Assembly (NCBI GenBank): GCA_025345505.1
Contig: JANVCC010000018.1
Span: 2,961,727 to 3,025,726 of the forward strand
Direction of reading: 5' to 3'
Source of the DNA: Todiramphus chloris collaris
Lineage: Eukaryota; Chordata; Aves; Coraciiformes; Alcedinidae
DNA length: 64,000 nt
In this document: positions 63,051-64,000 of the stretch, piece by piece
Position numbering within the stretch: position 1 is the first letter of the stretch
How the letters are laid out: every line of letters begins with the position of its first letter
Program-made: the position numbers and the translations under genes
Notes under the pieces: generated by a model
Seen by the model: the letters and a program-made list of their open reading frames with translations, nothing else
What the model was told of the DNA's origin: nothing
Database searches by the model: none

Positions 63051-64000
63051 CGAATATTTGCTACAGTAACAACTAAAAAATAGGATTCACCTCTGGCCTT
63101 GCATTTGTTAAGGATAAATTGGTTCCAGTAATTTTTATTGAGCTCACTATAAAACAGACCACACACTAGTTTCTTTTAGAAAGTTTTAATCAGGGCTTTA
63201 AAAACATTTACATGGCTCCTAAGACCTGCAGTCCTTCAGATCTACCAAAGAGGCTCATCACTTTTCCTCCTGATCTGTTTGAAAAAAATGTTAACTATTG
63301 CCATGATTGCAAAGAGGTGGAAACTGGAGGCACTGTCTACTGCTGGCCTGACACCAGAAGGTGTGATACTGTCTGTTTTTGCATCAGTCACCCAAATGAA
63401 GAATAATCTGCCCCATATGGATACTGATATGACTAGATTGTGCCATTTGGGCCTGATGCCAAGTGGGGCCTGATAGCTCCAAGCTGTCTGCTGTAAAGGA
63501 TGGACTTACAACTCCTTATGTTAGAAATATAATTTCGGTTTCCTACAGTCTGCATCTTCTTTCTTTTTTCTCTTTTTTTTTTTTTTTTTGTCCAGAAAGG
63601 GTTATGAGAATGGACACAACCTGGCATATTTTTCTTCTTTTCTTTTCTTACGAAGTTTTTCCAATGTCTTTTCCCCATCTCCAAGCGAAATGATAATTGG
63701 CTAAATGCCATCCTGCATTTTTTTACATAGACTATGCAAGCAGATAAAAAATAAAGTGAAGGGTTAAAAAAAAGAGAAGGAAGATCAATGAAAATAAGAA
63801 AATTAAGATAGAGAATAATATAATTAATAAACAGTGAATGGATTAAGAAGTTATGAGGATGACCTGTAATATCTTCACATTTCAAGTTAGTAGAAGGATG
63901 AAGAAATCAAGACAGAAAGGCCCAGAAAGTCTTACAGTTGACCTTACTACCTCTTTTCCCTCAGATCCAGGCCACACTTCACCACCTCCTTGTGCACAGC
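62194..64000. other. Unique noncoding DNA with A-rich tract
   Basis: No gene recognised. A-rich tract at 62982-63049 and T-rich tract at 63573-63589. Around 62785-62840 an approximate palindrome ('ttcctactgaaatcaattag' and 'tactgattgaaatggaagct') looks like an old amniote hairpin repeat. The 150-codon minus frame at 63433-63885 spans A/T-rich tracts and lacks any domain. Confidence 0.5.

Noticed and set aside
63433..63885. 150-codon minus frame and its + strand overlap
   Set aside because: Built across A/T-rich low-complexity tracts; composition explains the openness.

Overview
This 64 kb window looks like avian nuclear DNA from a gene-poor region, either intergenic or the inside of a very large intron. 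The main evidence is the repeat content. There are about seventeen fragments of CR1 (chicken repeat 1) LINE retrotransposons, several with the characteristic bird 3' end, a degenerate ATTCTATG-type octamer repeat. There is also one solo LTR of avian endogenous-retrovirus type with clean TG...CA ends. The background is AT-rich and CpG-poor, as expected of a bird macrochromosome gene desert. I cannot name the species. CR1 covers roughly 15% of the window by my boundaries, which seems high for a bird, but one window cannot decide the lineage.

I find no host protein-coding exon, tRNA, rRNA, CRISPR array or operon that I can support. The longest open frames (254, 201, 187, 160 and 145 codons) are either CR1 reverse-transcriptase remnants or their antisense shadows, or chance frames without recognisable protein character.

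Layout. 1-9.3 kb: unique AT-rich DNA with two old, degenerate CR1 copies (2.26-2.78 and 3.64-4.06 kb). 9.3-12.6 kb: a CR1 3' end, a tiny CR1 3' end, the solo LTR (10.17-10.64 kb) and a 1.1 kb CR1 with RT remnants. 12.6-25.5 kb: mostly unique DNA with one CR1, one very old CR1 and an unusual long inverted repeat (16.2-16.9 kb). 25.5-29.2 kb: a cluster of three CR1s, including the only two on the + strand. 29.2-37 kb: unique DNA, a GGATA pentamer array, a palindromic old repeat, an ancient CR1 and a CpG-rich patch. 37.7-40.3 kb: two CR1 fragments that both lack their 3' ends. 40-47 kb: unique DNA, a G20 homopolymer and old dispersed repeats. 47.1-49.5 kb: the longest CR1 (about 2 kb), fused at its 5' side to a second CR1. 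49.5-64 kb: unique DNA, a 100-N assembly gap inside a purine pentamer array, a perfect hairpin and a last CR1.

The most interesting observations are these. A 260-bp patch is 98.5% identical between two CR1 copies 9.94 kb apart, although their flanks are only about 80-90% identical; the patch carries shared lesions, including loss of a catalytic Asp, and suggests gene conversion. CR1 orientation is strongly biased (15 of 17 on the minus strand). A palindromic repeat family recurs at several places and I cannot name it. The solo LTR keeps a TATA box and a perfect CRE. I found no convincing new multi-gene biological system.
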